Assembly: GCA_013399855.1 (NCBI GenBank)
Contig: VXAY01004353.1
Location: forward strand, 830,041-894,040
Direction of reading: 5' to 3'
Source: Oxyruncus cristatus
Lineage: Eukaryota > Chordata > Aves > Passeriformes > Cotingidae
DNA length: 64,000 nucleotides
The notes beneath the pieces are model-generated. The model was not told where the DNA came from. It made no database searches and was given only the letters and a program-made list of their open reading frames with translations. This document shows positions 1 to 14,800 of the stretch, in pieces. A program made the translations under genes and the position numbers. Within the stretch, counting starts at the first letter, position 1; the number at the start of each line of letters is the position of its first letter.

Positions 1-3000
1 ACCTGCTGAAGAGAATAATTAGTCTAAGTCTGGGGATGGTAAAGGATGAAAACATGAATTAGGGAAGACAATGAGCCCTATTTCATTTTCCTATAAATTG
101 GCTTTGACTTCAAAGGAGCTATTTACACAGAGAACTTGCATTGCTATGCTTCACTGCTTACCACTTTTAAAAAAACCTGTTAAATACAGTCCAGTCCCAA
201 GGTCTGGATTTCTCAGTGACAGTCTGGTTTATTAGTTGTGCTGAATTCCAGGCCTGAAAGTCAGTCTGAGCATGACTTCAGATGCTGGGGCCTCCAATCT
301 GTCTGTGAATAGCAAACCAAAAGGAAAAAGCAACTCCAGTAATTCAAATTGGCTTCCTCTCTTCTCTTGTTAATTTTTCATGATTTTAAACTCCTTTAAG
401 GGACTTGTGTGGCTTTATTACTTGAGCAGCTTATGGGTAATAAAAAGCTCGAGAGCCTAAAATGACACATGTCCTTATAGGGTGCCTCGATGTGCTTTTT
501 AAAAAGCTTTGCAAAATTCTCCTAATGAACTTCCCAGGGGCAGCAATCAGAATGGTGAAAGGCAAGCAGATGCCTTCCCAACTTGGGCTGCTCCCTGCCC
601 ATGAATATTTGCAGTGCAGCTTTAAAGCAGCTGGGGGAAGGAGCAAAAAATTCCACCAGGGATGTCACAGCATGTTGAGCATCTCTGTAGAAATGGATCC
701 AGCAGCAGCTTCTGGGCACAGACCAAATGAAATTGTGGACTTTTCACTTGTATCAGTAACAGAAATAAGAGGAGGTTAACAGGGAGCTGCTCTGTGAGAC
801 TGAGTGATGTGCTGGGGGAGAATAAGAAAATGCAAGTTGGGGAATGGTGCCTGTCACTGTGAGACTGGAAGAAGGAAGGAGAGGTTAAAAGCTTCAAGTG
901 ACCCCACCAGCCCTTAAGCAGAGTAGGAGAGTTAAATGAAACTAAAATTCAAAAGGATTACTGAAGTCCCATTCCTTGCTCAGACAACAGGAATAGGCAG
1001 ATGAAATGCAGAAAATACTATTTTAATGCATATGAAAATAAGAGATGTGGAAGAGCAGAAGAGTTTGACTTGTGAGAGAATTTCTTACCTGGTTACCAAG
1101 GGCCAGTTCTTGCAGGAGTAGGAAATGCTTCTAAATACTCTATGAAACATATGAAATGAGCTTTAGTAGAGGTACATCCCCTTAAGTTTAAGACCTCTTA
1201 TGGACTTCAGCAAAATTTATAAATGCAGAAAACTATACTTAGCTTTTGTTTTAGAAATGAAAGAAACTGGGGCATGAAGCCCCTCAGCCAGAGGTTCTAT
1301 ACCCCAAATCCCAGGAGGACTCCTGGCTGCATCTCTGCTCACTTGCAAACAGCTTTTACCCACTGGCCATGTCCCTGTGGAGGTATTCATCACCTGAACA
1401 CCTGCTTTTCCTCTCCCCTGCTCCTGTGCAGAAGCAATGAGGTGCCCAAAGGCTTCTCTTGCAGCTTCTCAGGGAAAACCTTTAATTAATGACCCCCAAT
1501 TCCTGCACTATCTATTTGTGGAAAGGCTGTTTGGGGAGGAATTAATGATCTTACTGTCTGTGAATCACCGAGCGTGGTCAGAAAGGCCACTCGGAGATGT
1601 CTGTGGAACATTTAGATATTCCTTAAATAATCCTGGGGATTTTTTTTTTTTTTATTCCCCTCCTGGCCTCTGTAAAGGGCACAGCCTGCATCTATGCAAC
1701 TAATGAAATTTCCTGCTGATTGGACCCTAAACAATTAGTGCATCTTCTGATTCCTAATAGCTGGGCTGTTAAGAAGGGAAGAGGCTCCATTAGGAGACAG
1801 AGACCCAACAGGGAGTGTCAGAGCTGATGTCAGCTAATGCCCCCTCAAGTGTGTGCCAGGAGTTCAACCTGTGTGTGCCTGATTAATCAGAGTGTGAGGC
1901 ACCTGCAGCCCTGGGTCGGTGTTCATCAGGCCAGGCTGGGGACTGACAAGCTGCACGTGTTGCTGGGGGAGGATTTCTCAGCTGCAGAGAGGTGGGTGCT
2001 CCTTTATTTATTAGCAGTAAGTTCATCATTTCCTGGAGCAGATGAACTGGGAGACAAAAGATTGCTTCTGACAGCTTTCCTGGCAGCTACTGTGGCTAAA
2101 ACAAACAAACAAAAAAAGTCTCTGTGATGTTTGGTTCTTCCAGAATAAACGATGTGGTGCTTTCTCTTAACAACGAAACCCAAGTGCTGCCAGCAGCCTG
2201 GTGTTCCTGAGGAGCCCAGCAGTAATGAAAGGGAAAACGGAGCCCAGCTCTTGAGAGCAGTTTTGTGCATGAAATAACCCGAACAGCAAGATGTCGGGAC
2301 CGTTAGGATGAGGAAACATTTCTCATTGATCTGAAATAAAACCAGAATTGTTACTTTGCTCTGTTTAGGTACTGATCAATAAGCACCACCACTTCCCCCT
2401 GTCCCAAGGATGGGCTGTGTCTGAATCCCTCACTAAGCTGGTTTTAAGGAGGGAGGATGAAGAAGGGAATTTCAGCTCCATTCATTCAGCTGTTACTTAT
2501 CCCAGAGCTCTGCTCTTCCCTTCGTTGGCTCTTCAGATCCTCTGGAAGCTTCTCCCCAGGTATTGCTCCTCCTCCTGAATCTGTGGTTCTCTTTGGTTTC
2601 AATCTTAGGCAACAAAATACAGTGTGAAGCAAAACCAAGACAATAGAGGCTGTCACTTGGGTCTTTGCCTTTGGTCTGTAGTACTCAACTTGGTTAGTGT
2701 TCAAGATATGCTTTGAAGATCCTATTTGCTCCATATTCTGCAGGGAGAAGGATAATTATTTAATTAACTTGGGTGATATTTCTTATGAAGGTTTATAGTA
2801 TAATGTTAAGTCGCCCTATCATAAGTTTGTTTAATAAATATATGTGTATTTCTGGTGGGACAGATAGTCTTGTGCCACCAGATATTGGAATGTGTTGGGA
2901 GCCATCTGAGCATGTTAAAAAGGAAGTCTGGGGGTGACTTCATATGACTCTGTGTTGGTTGGATTTCATGTGGGCTGCAAACTGCTTTGAATTTGGGGTT

Positions 3001-6000
3001 GAGTTCTTCCACGAATGGAATAGCTCACTAATCCTGCGAGAGCTTGCAAATTTTGACAAAGTTGGTTAATATTGGGGTTTCTGGCATTTTTGGTGTATTT
3101 GTTCCTGTACATTGCTTAATCTGCAATGGAGGGGTTTTTTCAGTGTCCTTTTTTTCTTGTATATTGTAACATTTTCCAAAACACTTCACCATTAAATTAA
3201 CATGAGGGTGAGGGTGTGGAGGACACTTGATTTTACTTTCCATTCCTTGTGGTACTGTTCTGTTGAGTGACTCTCTTCTGCATATTTCATTAGAAAAAAA
3301 CAACTCTTAACCTCTTTCTTCCAGCTGAGATTCATCACTGCAGAATTGATCCGGTTTAGTCCCAGAACAAAATTTCCTTCTTTTCCTCATGACAGTAGTT
3401 TACAGATATAACAAGTAACTCTGAGTTTTATCTTGGAGATCACCTGGCTCCACAAAGCTGAGTGCCCAGAGGGTCTTGTGATGTGTGTTGGAATGGTCTT
3501 CTTGACTTGAATAAGATGAGGAGTTATCTCTGGAGATGCTCTGGAAAGAAAGTCAGATGGGACTGGAAAACAAACAGGATTTTCTTGTAGTTTGTTGCTT
3601 TCTTGGTTTCCTGTCAAATTTTTTTTTTATTTCTTTTTGTTCCTCTAAAAGCTCAGTTCTAGTTTTAATGAAGCTGTGGGCAAAGTGTGTTATCTGATCA
3701 GGTTAAAGCTCATGTTCCCAAAAGGAACATCTATTTCATTAAGCCTCTCTGCTGTCTAAACACTTCACTTTCCTTTTCAAACCTCCTCCTTAGCTCTGCC
3801 AGATATTTTTGTTTGTTTTCCTGTCAGGTCTTCAGTCTCTCTTCCTTCTTTTTTCTGGATCTCCTCCAGTTTTTCACTGCATAATTTTTTTCCCCCTTTA
3901 TCTTCAAATACGAGTTCAGTGTACGATCTCTGGAGACTCCCTGCTGGGAGAACAAGGAGGTGGTATTGGAAGTGGGAGGCTGTGCATTACTGAGGCTGAA
4001 TTATCTGCTCATTAGTGAACCAGGATCATTGTATGGCTACAAGGGAAGAACAACAAAGGTGATGGGTGTTTCTTCCTCCCTTTGTTCTGCAGCTCTACAG
4101 CAGCAGCTGCTTTAAGTGCCATGAGGTTCTTCCCCTCTGTGATGTGCAGGTCTCTGTGCTCCCCGGCAGCTGCAGAACCTCTGCTGGACAACCAAAGCAC
4201 CTTTGTAATAGTGTGATGGGTATTTAGATGTGATCGTGTTGCAGTCATGCAACTCCCTGTGCTGAAGTGCAATCCATTCTCCCTGGGTGGAAGGCATGAG
4301 CTCTTTGTTTGAGCTCCAGCTGCTCAAACGCTCTCTGTGCTCCACGAGAAAATGGTAACGGGGCAAAACGCGGGAAATGCAAATCGCGGGGAAAAGGAAT
4401 TGGGCATGAGGTGATGATGACTGTTCTGATTTTGTGGGTGTGTTCAAATGAATTGTCACTCCAACGCCCGAGGAACAGGACTGGGTGTGTATTTGAGGGT
4501 GTCTGACAGGGATATATCCTTTGGCATATATTACAGAAAGATGCTGGTGGTGACCTGTTCGTTTTACAGAAGTATCTCTTGTTCTTGCTAAGGACTGTGC
4601 CAGCAGCAGCCTGTGGATCCTTCTCTAAATTCGCATAGGGGAGGAGGGAAAGGGAGGAAGAGACACTGATTTGAGAAGACAGCACTTTGGATTTATCGAT
4701 GGGGAACGGAGATCCATCTGACAGTGAGGGCTTGTGAAGATTGAGACTTGTGCCATGTATTTTTTAATATCACCAGCTTCTCCTGCATAAGTAGGGAACT
4801 TTTTAGCTGTCAGTATTTCCCGCTGGATGAGATGGCAAAGAACATTTACAAACAGTAATTATTTTTAAAAAAGAGAAGTTAGGAAGAAAATGTCTCTGGG
4901 GAAAACGGATGGCAGCACCTTCTGAAAACTGCAGGGCTGTCCTCTGAAGTGCCTCTGTATCTCATTAGGTACTGGTGAAAGGCCTCTGAGAGCCAACTCT
5001 TCTTATCTCCCTCTGATACTTTACCCTGCCTGTTCTCAGCAAGTTTTGGGGGGGGACTTTTCCAGGACTTCTGGAAAAAGTAGTTCCACAGCTCCAGCAA
5101 CTCTCTCGCAGGGCTGTTAATCTTCCACGTGTACTTCAGACAGTCATAAGTACGTTTCTTAGCATTATGGGGTAGTTACCACAAGTGAAATTCTCAATTC
5201 TATGTACAGATCTAATGCTCAGTCTAGAAATATCCAGAGAAAATATATATATGAATATCCACAGATGTGCAGATGGACGCACATATTCACATTTTCTACT
5301 TTTACGTGTCTGAAACATCCTAAATGTATTCAAGCAGTTTCAGTAACCAAATCTGAGCCATAAGGGCTATCAATTATGCAGTGAGAGCAGAGGTTTTCCA
5401 AATTGAAGGTCCCTCTGTGATTATTGATGCTTTTCTTGCACCTGCTTTCCACTGATAAGGGACAGGAATAATAAATTCCTCCAAGATTGCTTTTCCCTTG
5501 CCAGGTAGTCATGCAGATGGGAGACCACCAGCTCAGTTTGCAATTCCACTTGCTGGAACATTGTGACCATCAATAAGGAGGAGGAAAATTGGAGTGGAAT
5601 GATGATTTTAAGAAAACCAAACACAATTTTGTGTAGAAACAGCCAGACAAATTAGGGAAACATTTTCCCTTCTGTAGGATAAGCTTCAAAAGCTACATAA
5701 CTGTGGCTAAAAGAGACTCCAGGTCTGTAGACTGATGTTCCCTGTGCTGGTGTGTGGCCATCAGCACACGCTGGTCAGATAACATTGGCATACTGATTTG
5801 GTTTTATCCCTTTTTCTGGTGGGGGGCTGGATTCTGCCTCCTGCTGCTCCGCAGCCTTTCCCTAACACCGGGGGAGTGAGGGAGATAGGGGGGTGTGAGC
5901 CACCTCCAAACCCGAAAGGTACTTTTCACCTTTGAAGTGTTTAATTTGTGTAGGCATTTCAGCAGATCTCCTGGGCTCGCCCTTGTCTGAAAACGTCTGT

Positions 6001-8785
6001 TCATTTGTTTGGCTTCCTGGGATGACTTTGAGCAGCATCTGAGTCTTCTTGTGGTCTGTGCCTGACCTCTCTATCCTCCTTTCTCATATTCCAGTGGCAG
6101 GAAAAGGGGCATGTTAAAGCTGTGTGCTTGCTTTCTACAGGTTTCTACAGCAGCTGTTTTCTACAGGAAGCCTGTACAAATGAATGGTAAGTCACTGAGG
6201 AATACAATAGGATAATTAATCTGGCCGAGATTTAAAGGATGTTTTTACTTGGGAATAAGCTACACCCACGGACCCATTTTTCTTGTCCTTGGTACTTTAT
6301 TCATCTGCCAGTGTGTTTTCTCTGTCTCTTGTCTACAAGGTGCTTTTGGTAAAAGATCAGTCTTGCAGAAATGAAATAATTGCCATTCTTAAAAATCTGA
6401 AAGTGCAAAGTGTTAGTTGAAATAAACTTCCACTGAATGAAAAGCCCTGTTGGAAAACAAAACAATCAAAAGGCAGCAGAAGATACTGGCAACAGACAAC
6501 TGAGCTGATATAAGAGCAGCTGGACTCATTCATGGTGTAGCATCACACCTTGTCTTTGCAGAGCAGTAGAGCTGAGTTGCCTGAAACTCTGATTAGGAAA
6601 ATGGCCCTGATAAGTGATTAAAGAAATAACATTTTGGAGAAAGAGAATGATCTTGTTAGCAATTCAGCCGAGATATTCGCTGAGGAGGCTTCAGGTCAAT
6701 TGTTGACACGTTGTACATTCTAATTTGCTACTGCTGGTACCACAGGGTGGATATAGAATAGTAAGTATCAGCTTTAGAGCAGTGGTGGAGTAAGTTGCCT
6801 CTCCAAAGAGGAGTTGGAGAATGAAGCAGAGAGGCAGCAATTAGAGAAGCTTTGGGTAGAGTTGTCTTTGGGAATGATTCTCTGGCATCTGCCCTTTTTT
6901 TTTTCCTGCACCCCTTGAGTGTGGAGTCTCTGACCTAACCATGAGCTGTGGCTGGAAAATGATAACTTCTTTTATTTTTCCCCCCCTGCTCACCCTTTCT
7001 CCAGCAGAAAGTGATGAGTTTTTCCAAAACCTATGATGAGAAACCACAGTATTTCGACCAAGTGTAGGCTTTTTGTGTGAAGAAAAAAAAACAACCAACT
7101 GGATTCAAATCCAACTTCCTCACAGAAGGCAGTTTTGCTGACAAATGGGCGTGGCCTTATTTTCATTGTGAGAAATGAAAACTCTTATACTGAGAACATA
7201 TAAAACCTGGTGTCTAACTCTGGAGAAGACTCTCTGAATGCGATGGAAATTTGGTCTAAGTAAGGACAGTGACATTTGGGCTTGCTCTGACCCTACTTTT
7301 CAACTGTGTCACTTTAACGTTGGCTTTCACCTGCCAAAATCTTTTGGATAAAGAATTCCTTTTCCCCCCCTGAAATTCTGAAGACTGCTGCTCCTTCTAA
7401 CACTGATCTAGGTGTGTTTTGTGCGTAGTTGGGTTTAACCAGAATGAACACTTCTGTCTGGTCTTGCTACTTCTCCTCCTGGCTCCAGTTCCTAATTTGC
7501 GATGGGTCCCCTTGTCCCGAGGGCCAGATCGTTGATGCCAACAGGTGTTCCTCTCCATTTTCAAGTCCCTGTATCAAGCATGCATGAGACCTTTTTATGT
7601 TATTTCCTAAGTATTTGTGAATCTTGGGAAAACAAGGAAACATGTAAGCTTGCAAAGCCTCTAGTTAGTTCTTATCCCGTCACCGAGTAGTTGTGAGGGA
7701 GAGACAGAATCTTTCCTCAGGTCAGTTGTTTCCATGGGAGTGTAAGCAGTAGAAATGCAGCAGAAATAACAATTAATGACTGTTTAATAACTGGAAGGTA
7801 GAGCTTGATTTCTGCCTTTGCATTATGAGGAATAATGAGAAACATTTCAGTCTGAAAGCTGCCCTGGGGCCTGGGAGTCTTTGATCCTGGGTGGGCAATG
7901 GGAGTATTTGACTCTGTATAAATGCTGTTGGAAAATCCACAGGACAAATGCAGCCATTTCACAAGTCATTTCCCAATTTTTGTCTTTGGCACTTCTGCTT
8001 GATTAAGGTTTTCTGCAAAATGTGAAAATTGCTGTTGATTTTTTTTTTTCCGGTTGGAGCCAGTAAATAACTTACTTGAACCTGGACTGTGTTGTAAAAT
8101 GTTTGCCTATTTGAGCAGTTTATCTTTTAATGAGGTGCTGTGACCCTTGTCTTATTTCTGTTACTCTTCTGTTATCTGTCTTAGTGCTGTGTCCACCTTG
8201 TAGGAATTTCCTGCTCATCTCTGCTGCAGCCTTTTGGGATTTTCCTAGAAGTGGAAGTTTCCTTTGATATGTTGCTGGAGAGATCAGTCTTGAAGCTTTC
8301 AAGAGGCAACAGAGGGGTTTTGGATTCCTTCTGTGTTATGGTGTCAGCTGAGCATGGTATCATCTTTTATGGGCCAGGATGACTTTTTGTACCAAGTAAC
8401 CTGGATCAGAAAATAATGGAATGAGAATCTGACAGTACCCAGTTCCCAGCTTAGTAGATGTGGAAGTTCTTTAGATGTCTCTGCAGTGTCAGACTGAAGG
8501 AAGGAGTGTTGATGTAACACGTAGGGATTTTCAATGCCACAAGCTCTTTGGAGGGTCACAACAGTGCAGTTGCTCCCTGGAGTCTTTCTCAAATGCTCTG
8601 GAGTCTGGAAATGATGCCACTGTGCTGCCATGGCCTCTGATGGCCTCAGCTGGCCTCTTCTGTGTCTCTTATCATAGCTTCCAGCAATGCCTTTGGTTCA
8701 CTGCATCTTTCAGAAAGCATTGATTTCAGATGAGTGTTTCTTATTTCAGACCTCTCCAGTTCTATGTGATAAGGAAACCTTTTTT
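1..8785. other. Non-coding DNA, no gene recognised
   Basis: Open frames reach 146 codons (minus, 4245-4685) but show no domain, biased composition or splice context typical of real exons. Small features are a poly-T run at about 1640-1653, an AAACAAACAAAC stretch near 2100, and three copies of TTTCTACAG at 6132-6140, 6142-6150 and 6159-6167. No CR1 or LTR match was seen. Confidence 0.7.
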
Positions 8786-8811
8786 NNNNNNNNNNNNNNN
8801 NNNNNNNNNNN
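8786..8811. other. Assembly gap (26 N) inside a poly-T run
   Basis: Twenty-six N are flanked by TTTTT on the left and about twelve T on the right, so the unresolved sequence is very probably a longer T homopolymer or T-rich tract. Confidence 0.98.
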
Positions 8812-11800
8812 TTTTTTTTTTTTACTTACAAGATTATGTAGCATACATTCTTTGGAGGGTAATTTCACTAATTCTCCTTGGGTAGGCTGACAGCACAATT
8901 ATCATCTCACTTTACAGCTGTTCTCTTGAATTTTAAACATGCAAAACGCATCCAAGGGCACTGGAGGAATTTGGTGGTATTGCTGTCTGTTGCTAAGAAA
9001 TGCTGAGCTTTTGTGGAAGGAGAAAGTATTTCTGCAATCCCAGAGAAGAAACACCAAAATGTGTAGATGGCAGCTAACTGATGAGAAGGGATTTGGGAAA
9101 TATTATCAGATTTAAGATTGAGAACTACAAGCAGTGAATTACCAGAAACAGCAATTAGGATCAAACACTTGAGCGAAGGAGATAGAATAGAAAAATGAGA
9201 AATACTCATTTGGTAAAATGTGGTGGCCTTTGACCAAGTTTTCTACAGAGTGAATGGAGAGGCAGCTGCCTGTGGTATTTTGACTTTCTTTCACAGCACA
9301 AGAAGTTCTGTCCTGTGTTCATTTCAAGTGTGAAGTGGGAAAAGGAGCTGAAGCACAGTCAGGTCCTGTGGGTGATCCCAGTGACACTGATGCATGTTGG
9401 ATTCGGACCCCTGGGGCAAAAATTTCACAAAAAAACACCCCAACAACATGAATGAGGACAATGTCAGTTGGAGGTTCTTCATCAGTAAATAAAACCTTAT
9501 TTTTGGCAATCGAAGCTTAAATGTGGTGTCTTGGAGATAACAACAGAGTTTGTCCATTCATGGGATGGGGATGGAAACCTGGCAGGGTGAGACCAGCATA
9601 TCCAAAGAGTTATTTCTCTGTCATCCATCAGTTCTTTTCTTCTCCCTCCTCTTGCTAGGACCCTGCTTAGTTTGTTCGGCTGAAAAGGCGGGGGGGGAAA
9701 GGGTCAAAACTTTCAGAAGGAGCCACAGATCCAAATCTCATTAAGCTTTACTTATTTGGGTGTCCCTGAGACAGGACACATTGAAGGCCCTTAACCTCTG
9801 GTAGTTTTTACAAGTCAAACTAATTAAATGGACCATGTGAGTATTTGAAAGTAAAAAGTACTGAGAATCACCAAATAGGTATAAAAATGTTGATGCCCTA
9901 AGGTGAATTGTGCTTTCTGCATTTCTAATGCAGAAAGCAATAATCTCTTCTCTGCCGGCCAAGATGCTTTGCCAGAGCTTCAAAGAAGAAAAGTTTGGGA
10001 CCTCTTCACTGTTTGATGTGTTTCCCCATACAGAACAGATCAGAGAATCTTTGTGATGTCTGCAGCATCTTCTGCATTAACGGATGAAACAAGGAAACAA
10101 ATGTTAATGAGAATTTCATTTAACACAGTGCTCAGGCTCTGCTTCCCTGTGTTGCCTTGGAGACAACACAGCCCTTACGGGAGGGATGTGAATGGGATGT
10201 ACAGGATTTGCCTGAAAAGTGCACTTGAGTTTGTTCTGCACCTTTGCAGCAGCTCGTACAGCTTCTGTTTTAGGCACAGAGCAGTCTCTCTCTGTTCTTC
10301 CTGCATCAGAAATAGGGGCATGTTTGTCAATAATTAGGGTTTCTGTTTAGAGTTGACTAAAAGCTGAGGCCAGAAAGCTCAGGTTTATGGTACTTTTCTA
10401 GCTGGAGAGGTGGTTTAAGATGAAGAAGCATTTTTACTTGCAGTAGTTGCAGGTGGGTGCTTAGGGCAGAGCTCACCGTGATGCAGAGCACCTAAAACTA
10501 CAGGGTGCCCCTGAGGAGGCTGGTGGGATCCTGCAGCCCTTCCTGGGAGGGGGTCAGCAGCTGCAGTGATTCACATCTGTGCAGTGAGAATTCCTGTTGT
10601 TCTCTGTGGTGCCATGAGAAGGATGACTCTGTACAATTACAGGCTTTGCCTTTTTTATGAATTCTGTTTGAGCACTTCTGCAGGAAGCGCTGCTGGGCAG
10701 CCCCAAGCATTCAAGGACTAGAAAGCGTTAGTTCATGTGAGCTTTCTAACCAGTGTTCACCAAATTTGGCGACAGTTTCCCATCATTACCTAAAATGAAT
10801 GTAATTTGTTCCTCATTCCTATTGCCAAGGAATGAGCCCATGTCCTGCTCAGCCCTTCCGATTGCCAGTCGCTGATTTGATTTCCCCCCATTTCTGAAAA
10901 AGTGAAACTGCTAAGATCCATCACCTTCCTTCTTGGCTGATTTAATGACATTACTTTTGCTCTTGAGTCCTTGTCCTAGCTTCACCTTTTGCTCCCCAGT
11001 ACATCTGCAAAGTTTTCCCAGGTCTCCTCCTTTGAGGAGATTTTTGTCCTCATCTCCTGTAGATGTTGTTGTAGATGGAATATTCCCGTTTCCCCTCTGT
11101 GCTCCAGTTCCCTCCCAGCAGCATCAGTTTTCCCTCCAAGTCTGCTCTTCACCCTCCCAGCACTAGGTAAGCAGTTTCCTAATGGATGCACACTACTATC
11201 TTTCCCTTTAGACCACAAATCTTTTTTTGTAGTATTATTAACTGTGGTGATTGTTCAGGCCTGTGTTTGCTGTTGTACACGTTGTACTTATTGTGCTTTC
11301 AATCTGTGCAATCAGCAGGGTATCGAAAGGATTCTTTGGCACCTTTGCATAGTGATTAGTATTTGTATAGCACTTGAAAGCTGAAAATGCTCTAAGAGGG
11401 ATAAGTAGTAGTATTAATAATGACATGTTCTACTATACAGAACGGGGCTTATGCATATTTGTGGTGATAATCCCCAGTCTCGTCTTTATCAAACACTGTT
11501 GTCTTTGTGATCTGCCTCCAGCTTATCTTCCTTGCACCTGTCAAAGCACTCTTCAAACAGCTTTTCTTCCTCCTCTGATTAAAGGCACACATTAAAAAAA
11601 AAGATTCCTCTTAGCACAGCCTTCAGGTTTCAGTGACCGTGCCCAGATGTGGTGGTCTCTCTAAACCGTGTTCAGAGACTTTGATCTCATCAGGTTTACA
11701 CTAATCTCTCTGATTATCTATTGCTGACCTAAGATCTGTCATTCACTAAAACCCACTTGGTTGTCAGCAGCATTTGGGGTTTGATCTTCCTGGAGGAGTG

Positions 11801-14800
11801 CTTTCCTGTTTCCAGGTAATGTTTCATCCGTGCCTTTTTAGAAATTAATTGATTTTTTTGTATGTCACTCCCTGTAGCTTCTTGGAAAATCAGCTTTGTG
11901 GCTGAGGAGGAAATTAACAGGGACGTGGAGAACATTTTTCTTCATGGCTGAGGCAGAGTTAACGCAGAAGGGTTTTTTTCTTCCTTCTTTTCCAAGTTGA
12001 AAAAGCTGGGTGAATTTTGTGTTTATTCCTCAGCTGTACATTTCCAAAGGGGTAGGTCACTGCTGGGGTTTGGTGAGGGCAGAGCTGTGAGGCTTTCAGA
12101 GGAACTTGTGTGCTTGGGATGGCCCAGGATGACTTGTCCAGACCCTTCTAAGCCAGGTTGCTCTGTGTTGTGACCTGTTTTCACACTGGTAAAGCTCTTC
12201 CTGATGGTTTCCCACACCCTGGAGCTCCAGCCCTTCTGCCAAGCCCCCAGCCTGCCTCTCTGCCTCCAGAGCAGGGCTTAACCTCTCCGTGAGCACTGCA
12301 GAGCTCTGCTTTTGTGGGTGCTCTGGCACAGAAACCTTCAGGAGAAGGTGAGAGCGTGTTTTAAGTGCACGCCGAGGTCCTTCTTTGTTACTGCTCTGAA
12401 TCTCTTCAGAAGGTGGTGATACCAGCATTGCAGATCTAAATCCAGATCTCTGGTTTTAGCTACAGCTGCCTCTGAACCATTTGGGTCGGGTGGCACCAGC
12501 AAGGCAGTTCTCCCTTCCAGATGAAGGGTGTGGCTTCCTTGTGTACTTGTATACCCGAATTTTGAGGAGGTTATGGCAGGAAGGATGTCCAGAAGAGCCC
12601 AGTCTTGATGAAGTCAGAGGAGTTTGCTAAGTGACCGTTGTTCCCTTTTGACAGGGCCACATTCAGCACAAAAATAGCTCTGTGCTCAGTAGCACACTGG
12701 CATCAGCAGCCTTCAAAGAGTGTGTGTTGAAATGTCGTGGAGCCAGCAGAGGTTCACTGCCAGCCCACTGACCGTGGCTGGTTTTTGCAGGACCTGGATC
12801 AGGTTTCCAGTGCTGGTAGCAAAATGTTGGTGCAACTTTAACTGTTCTGCCACTTTACCAGGAGGCAGGAAATACAATAGTATTTCCTTGGGAAAGGGAG
12901 GCACAAACAAATAATCTGTGTAGCGTGACACCTGCATAGAGCTTATCAACATGACTTAGAGAAAGGGTTATTCAGAGACAGTTGTGCTCCCAGAGAGGCT
13001 GAGCTCTTAAATGTGCTCTCTGGGGATAATGGGAGAAAGGAGCAAAGATAGAAAGTGAGCCAAGTCAGAATCCCTGGAGAAGACATATGTAAGTGCTCTC
13101 AAGTGATGCACTGCAAGTATGTTTTTCTTTTTTTCCCCCCCTGTGGGACTAGAACAGATTTTGAAGTTGTGAGTCAAAGCTTGAAAAAGTGTACTTCAGT
13201 TTTGTCGGGTTTCCAGAGTGATAACTGGGGCTTTTAGGCTGTGGAGGTGTTTGTGCAACAGTTTTGATTGTGTTTCTCAGCTCATGGGGTGGGACAACCA
13301 AGGCAGAGCAGGGACCAGTCTAAGTGCAGAGAAGAAATTAAAAGACTGGAGCTTCCTCCTCCAGCCTGGGTCCCTCTGTGCTCCAGCCCACTGATTTTCA
13401 TGGAGCAGGGAGTCCCTGGTAAGCAGGGTGGAGCTGGGGGGCTGGTTTCAGCGCTGGATCAGAAACCAGAGCCATCCATCCTCATGGTGGGGTGGAGACT
13501 CTACTTTTAGGCAAACCTTCCTTCTCTAAGAGTCCATGATAATATTTTGCCCTGATGGCTGGAGTTGCTGAGCACTTCTTGTTCTTCTGTGCTGCAGTGG
13601 AAACTGAGGATTTTCAGGGCTTGCAAAAATTGATTGCCCCCAGTTGATTGTCCAAACTGACTTGTCAAATTCTGTGCCCCTGCCCTGTTCTGGCTGACAC
13701 CCTGACGTGCACACACCTTGCTGAGGTACCTGCTGCCAGTGCTCTGAGAAGTAGAAAAGCCTTTTCCTGCCTATACACCTGAGATTTTTTGGTAGATATC
13801 TCCTTTTTGACCCAATTCTCGTAAGACTTCCAAGATTCAGTCCAGTGAGGGCCCCAGAAACAGGAAAATGCCTCAGTGGGGTGTGCCAAAGGGAGTACCC
13901 AGGCCTTCAGAGCAAATTAATTCTTTACTTTTAGAAATATGTGCTGACCAAAATCAAATTATCCAAGCCTTTCCAGTAAGGAAATCGAGAATATTGGGTT
14001 GATGCTTTTCTTTCAATTACCTGCAGCATGTTCAGAGACTTGAGTGTAAACAGCAACTCAAGCTGCCTACTGCACAGAGGCTTTAATTACCTCTAATGAT
14101 AATTGCAGAGTGTGTGTTGCCATTTTGGGCAGCAGTTACACGGCCTATGTGGGGAATCTGGTGGGGGGGAAAAAGCCCTTGTATCTCAATATACTGGTTG
14201 CTAAATCCTAAACTTTCTTAGACAGCAGATCAGTTTTTCAACCCTGAGAGCACTGAACAACCCGTGGTCTTCACTGCACCTCTTCCCTTCTGCCAGGCAC
14301 AAATGGAGCCTGGCTCGGTGTTTGGTCTGAGAAAGCAGAACTGATCCCCCTGTTCACCTTGCAGCATTTCAAGGGTCCTTCTGACTGGGGACAAAAAGAT
14401 GGGAGTTTTTCTTGAAAGCACCTGAGCCTAGAATGGTTTTATGTTGTTGTAAGAAGGGTAGGCTGTTTCAAAGAGCCTGTGTTCACAAGGGTTGTCCCCA
14501 CGGGATCTGGGCTTCCTTCGGTTCTCTTGAAAAGCCCAGCTGAAATATAGCTGGTTTTGAGAACACAAACAGCCTCATTCTGTGGATGCTCTTACACAGA
14601 CCTGTGTTTATTAGCGTTGGAAGTTTTCTTGGCTGTGAGTGGGATGTGTGCTTAGTGAGCAAACAATTCCACCAACAACCAACCTCAAGTGACCTTAGTA
14701 GCTTTCTTTAAATGTACCTTTCTTCCTTCTCCTCTGACTCCATCCGAATTAGAAACATTGAAGGCTTGTGGTGTGTCAACCTCACCCTAAAAATGGAGTT

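Noticed and set aside
12085..12330. Possible CR1 fragment (GGTAAAGCTCTTCCTGATGG and nearby)
   Set aside because: A short resemblance to the CR1 GTAAAGAATTTCTTCCTAAT region exists, but the flanks do not follow CR1 order, so I could not support it.
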